From: Chordibacter forsetii
Lineage (GTDB): Bacteria; Verrucomicrobiota; Verrucomicrobiia; Opitutales; Seribacteraceae
Assembly (NCBI RefSeq): GCF_964187505.1
Contig: NZ_CAXLML010000147.1
Location: 1-8,680 of the forward strand
Length of the DNA: 8,680 bases
Direction: 5' to 3'
Shown: positions 6,006 through 8,680 of the stretch, in pieces
Numbering within the stretch: position 1 is the stretch's first letter
How the letters are laid out: each line of letters opens with the position of its first letter
Program-made: the position numbers and the translations under genes
The notes under the pieces: generated by a model
The model's database searches: none
Seen by the model: the letters and a program-made list of their open reading frames with translations, nothing else
Told to the model about the DNA's origin: nothing

Positions 6006-7460
6006 ATGAATCCGATACTCGAAAAAATTCAGCTTAATACCCGAAGGCACTTCCTCCAAAATTGTGGGGTGGGGTTGGGCATGGGGGCTCTTGCACAGTT
6101 AATGTCTCCCGATGCCTTTGGCCTATCCGCTCCCCAGAATCCTCTGCTTCCGCGTGCTCCTCACTTTGCCCCCAAGGCGAAGCGGGTTATTTATCTTCAT
6201 TTGACTGGTTCTCCCCCTCACCTTGATATGTGGGATTATAAACCTGAGCTAGGTAAACGAACAGACCAAGATTGTCCGGATGAATTTGTAAAAGGCAAAA
6301 AGTTTGCCTTCACTTCCGGTACTCCGAAATTAATGGGATCGCCTCGCAAGTTTGCTCAGTATGGTAAATCCGGCATGTGGATGTCCGATGCCATTCCTCA
6401 TTTACATGAAGTTGCGGATGATCTGTGCGTGATCAATTCTATGCACACCACTCAGTTTAATCATGCTCCTGCAGAGCTCTTTGTGCATACCGGTTTTCAA
6501 CAACCAGGCCGCCCATCCTTTGGTGCCTGGACCACTTATGGGTTGGGTTCAGAAAATCAGGACCTGCCAGGCTATGTGGTTTTAATTTCAAGCGGTACCC
6601 AACCAAATGGTGGGAAAAACTCCTACAGTGCCGGTTTCATTCCTTCGGTTTATCAAGGCGTCCAGTGTCGCTCCAAGGGAGACCCTGTTCTGTATGTATC
6701 TGACCCACCCGGGATGACCCGCGGGCTAAGGCGTTCCAGTCTCGATGCGCTACGCGATTTGAACAATCAGGCGGCCCAGAAATTTGCCCACCCAGAAACC
6801 CTAACCCGTATTGCCCAGTACGAACTGGCTTATCGGATGCAGGCATCAGTGCCTGAAGTGATGGACATTAAGAAAGAGTCCAAGGCCACGCTTGAGTCTT
6901 ATGGGGCCGTGCCGGGTGAATCCAGCTTTGCTAATAATTGCCTTCTCGCCCGCCGCCTTGCAGAAAAAGATGTACGCTTTATTCAACTCTTCGATTGGGG
7001 CTGGGACTTTCATGGTACTCGTGAAGACACCTCGATTAATAAGTCAGGTGGCTTGGTTAAGAAGTGTGCCACTATGGACAAGCCAGTTGCTGCATTGATT
7101 AAAGATTTAAAGCAGCGGGGTTTATTTGACGATACACTTATAATTATTGGTGGTGAGTTCGGTCGTACACCTTTCCGTGAGGGGCGCACATCGAAGGGAC
7201 AGTTACTAGGCCGCGATCATTATCCGGACTGCTTTACTATGATTATGGCCGGTGGTGGAGTTAAAGGTGGACATGTCCATGGAGCATCCGATGAACTCGG
7301 GTTCAATGTAGCCAAAGACCCTGTGCATGTGCACGACCTGCAGGCCACCTGGATGCATTTGCTCGGCTTCGATCATGAACAATTGACTTATCGTTTTCAG
7401 GGTCGTGATTATCGACTAACTGATGTCCATGGCCATGTGGTCAAGGATTTGATTGCCTGA
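6006..7460 (+). CDS. Tat-exported DUF1501 protein, alkaline phosphatase/sulfatase superfamily
   Basis: A 484-residue protein of the DUF1501 family (PF07394), which nearly always accompanies PSCyt/PSD1 proteins in PVC bacteria; its reaction is not known. The N-terminus carries a twin-arginine signal, NTRRHFLQ (11-18), followed by a Gly/Ala/Leu-rich core GVGLGMGALAQL (21-32), so it is probably exported folded, perhaps with bound metal. Family landmarks are VIYLHLTGSPPHLDMWDYKP near the start of the mature part, HAPAELFVHTGFQQPGRPS, GGEFGRTP (382-389) and GRDHYPDCF (402-410) with a Gly-rich GGGVKGGHVHG stretch after it. The Asp/His residues in these motifs are the likely metal ligands by analogy with the alkaline-phosphatase fold; that is inference. 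Length is normal and the protein looks complete. Its partner upstream carries a Sec-type signal, so the two would reach the envelope by different routes. Confidence 0.92.
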   Translation: MNPILEKIQLNTRRHFLQNCGVGLGMGALAQLMSPDAFGLSAPQNPLLPRAPHFAPKAKRVIYLHLTGSPPHLDMWDYKPELGKRTDQDCPDEFVKGKKFAFTSGTPKLMGSPRKFAQYGKSGMWMSDAIPHLHEVADDLCVINSMHTTQFNHAPAELFVHTGFQQPGRPSFGAWTTYGLGSENQDLPGYVVLISSGTQPNGGKNSYSAGFIPSVYQGVQCRSKGDPVLYVSDPPGMTRGLRRSSLDALRDLNNQAAQKFAHPETLTRIAQYELAYRMQASVPEVMDIKKESKATLESYGAVPGESSFANNCLLARRLAEKDVRFIQLFDWGWDFHGTREDTSINKSGGLVKKCATMDKPVAALIKDLKQRGLFDDTLIIIGGEFGRTPFREGRTSKGQLLGRDHYPDCFTMIMAGGGVKGGHVHGASDELGFNVAKDPVHVHDLQATWMHLLGFDHEQLTYRFQGRDYRLTDVHGHVVKDLIA

Positions 7461-7500
7461 TGTTTCAAAGGTCTTTCTGGCCGAAATTTAGAAAAGATTA

Positions 7501-7525
7501 GCTTTTGGGTTTGTTCCCTAAAAGC
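7501..7525. other. Stem-loop between the DUF1501 and propeller genes
   Basis: GCTTTTGGG (7501-7509) pairs with CCCTAAAAGC (7516-7525) as nine base pairs with one bulged T (7519) and a six-base loop TTTGTT. No T-run follows on the plus strand (the next bases are GCACGG), so it is not a standard intrinsic terminator. It could stabilise or cleave the message between the two genes, or attenuate read-through. Confidence 0.45.
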
Positions 7526-7544
7526 GCACGGTTAGGTTAGATTT

Positions 7545-8680
7545 GTGAAAATTTTATCTTTCTACCCATTTTTATCTTTATTTAGTTTTTGTTTTGGTCT
7601 GTTCGCGAGTGCCCATGCTCAGCAAGCCGTTAAAGATTTCGTTTTGCAGGATCCTGAGCTCGAAATAACTCTCTGGGCGGAGTCGCCCTTGTTCTTTAAT
7701 CCCACCAATATGGATGTGGATAGAAACGGAAGGATCTGGGTAACGGAAGGGGTGAACTATCGCAGAAGTCAAACCCGCAAGGAAGGCGATCGAGTGGTCG
7801 TTCTTGAGGATACTGACTTAGATGGCGTGGCTGATAAATCAACCGTTTTTGTACAGGACCCGTACCTCGTTGCCCCGATGGGGATTGGTGTGATTGATAA
7901 TCAAATCTTTGTTTCGCAGACACCAGACATTATCAAATACACCGATGTGAATCGGAATCTAGTCTATGATGAAGGAGACACTCGCGAAGTCTTCCTCACT
8001 GGATTCATCGGGAGCAATCACGATCATTCAACCCACTCGGTCATAGGTGGGCCCGATGGTAAGCTCTACTTTAACCAGGGAAATTGCGGAGCCAAGATCA
8101 CCGATGGTTCAGGCCGGACTTTTTATGTGGGTAGCTTTTACTACAACAAAGGAGGACCACAGGTGGGATGGAATTTTAACCCCACCACCTTTGCGGGAAA
8201 GGAAAGTGATGACGGGCATGTCTGGGTTTCTGGATTTACCGGTCGTATCGATCCCGATGGGGAAAATATGGAAATTGTGGGACATGGGTACCGCAACAGC
8301 TATGAGCAGATATTCACCTCCTTCGGGGATATGTTTCAAAATGATAATGATGACCCTCCTGCTTGCCGAACGAGCTTTGTTCCCGAAGGTGCCTTTTTTG
8401 GGTTTTGTTCCGAGGATGGGAAGTTCGGTTGGTCCGCCGATCGCATAGCCGGCCAAACCAATGCGGAGGCGGAGTGGCGCACCCACCTGCCGGGTACATT
8501 TCCTCCTGGTGATGTTTATGGGAGTGGTTCACCGACCGGGATTACCTACTATGAAAATGGCTCTCTGCCTACCAAGTATGAAGGCTCCCTATTTTCCTGC
8601 GAACCGGCCAGACGGATGATCTTCCGCTACCACCCTAAGCCTGATGGGGCAGGTTATGAATTGAAAAGAGAAGAGTTTAT
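7545..8680 (+). CDS. PVC-type membrane-bound dehydrogenase / haem protein, N-terminal beta-propeller (runs off the right edge)
   Basis: The GTG at 7545 opens a frame of 378 codons without a stop up to the window end. An in-frame TAG at 7533-7535 excludes a start further upstream, and no strong Shine-Dalgarno sequence is seen. The N-terminus is a Sec signal peptide with a Phe/Leu-rich core and an Ala-His-Ala cleavage site (23-25) before QQAVKDF. The mature part matches the Pirellula/Verrucomicrobium N-terminal dehydrogenase domain, a six-bladed propeller related to quinoprotein sugar dehydrogenases: FNPTNMDVDRNGRIWVTEG, then an Asp-rich DTDLDGVADKSTVF segment (possible calcium loop), the hallmark NHDHSTHS (158-165) followed by GPDGKLYFNQGN, and later GHGYRNSYEQIFTSFGD. 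Complete members are usually around 1000 residues, with HEAT-like repeats and a C-terminal CxxCH haem domain that would lie outside the window. Sugar oxidation is inferred from the fold only. Confidence 0.88.
   Translation, partial: MKILSFYPFLSLFSFCFGLFASAHAQQAVKDFVLQDPELEITLWAESPLFFNPTNMDVDRNGRIWVTEGVNYRRSQTRKEGDRVVVLEDTDLDGVADKSTVFVQDPYLVAPMGIGVIDNQIFVSQTPDIIKYTDVNRNLVYDEGDTREVFLTGFIGSNHDHSTHSVIGGPDGKLYFNQGNCGAKITDGSGRTFYVGSFYYNKGGPQVGWNFNPTTFAGKESDDGHVWVSGFTGRIDPDGENMEIVGHGYRNSYEQIFTSFGDMFQNDNDDPPACRTSFVPEGAFFGFCSEDGKFGWSADRIAGQTNAEAEWRTHLPGTFPPGDVYGSGSPTGITYYENGSLPTKYEGSLFSCEPARRMIFRYHPKPDGAGYELKREEF

Noticed and set aside
6063..6065. Cys20 of the DUF1501 protein as a lipoprotein attachment site
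   Set aside because: The Cys comes before the hydrophobic core rather than after it and is not preceded by a lipobox.
7501..7525. Rho-independent terminator after the DUF1501 gene
   Set aside because: The stem is followed by GCACGG rather than a T-run, so it was listed only as a stem-loop.
8047..8486. Plus-strand 133-codon and minus-strand 125-codon frames near the right edge
   Set aside because: Both are shadows of the propeller gene, whose frame is continuous from 7545 and shows family motifs throughout.
1..8680. CRISPR array, tRNA, insertion sequence or toxin-antitoxin genes
   Set aside because: No regularly spaced repeats, cloverleaf-like sequence, transposase motif or paired small genes were seen on either strand.

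Overview
The window looks like chromosomal DNA from a member of the PVC superphylum, most likely Verrucomicrobiota and second choice Planctomycetota. The grounds are protein families nearly confined to those phyla: an ECF sigma factor of the Rhodopirellula/Verrucomicrobium type, a PSCyt1-PSCyt2-PSD1 cytochrome-like giant (DUF1549/DUF1553), its usual DUF1501 partner, and a PVC-type membrane-bound dehydrogenase beta-propeller (Piru_Ver_Nterm type). GC content is moderate. Most starts lack a Shine-Dalgarno sequence, which fits the group.

Layout. The left edge (1-296, minus strand) carries the N-terminal 98 codons of a family I soluble inorganic pyrophosphatase with an apparent signal peptide; it runs off the window. 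A 120-bp divergent intergenic region (297-416) follows. From 417 to the right edge all genes read rightward: ECF sigma factor (417-956), a 4-bp overlapping FecR/LamG membrane protein (953-2470), a 1139-residue PSCyt1/PSCyt2/lectin/PSD1 protein (2548-5967), a Tat-exported DUF1501 protein (6006-7460), and the first 378 codons of a secreted beta-propeller dehydrogenase-like protein starting at GTG 7545. The pyrophosphatase and the propeller gene are both incomplete at the window edges. No intergenic stretch exceeds about 120 bp, and no tRNA, rRNA, CRISPR array, insertion sequence or phage gene is visible.

How the genes may work together (inference). The sigma factor and the FecR/LamG protein form a sigma/anti-sigma-like pair whose extracytoplasmic part ends in a concanavalin-like lectin domain, so a glycan is a plausible signal. 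The downstream proteins are all predicted to be exported: a two-CxxCH protein carrying an F-type-lectin-like domain, a DUF1501 protein of the alkaline-phosphatase/sulfatase superfamily, and a sugar-dehydrogenase-like propeller whose family usually ends in a haem c domain. The arrangement suggests a glycan-sensing, lectin-equipped envelope redox module. The families are known, but their substrate and reaction are, to my knowledge, not established; this is the part of the window most worth pursuing.
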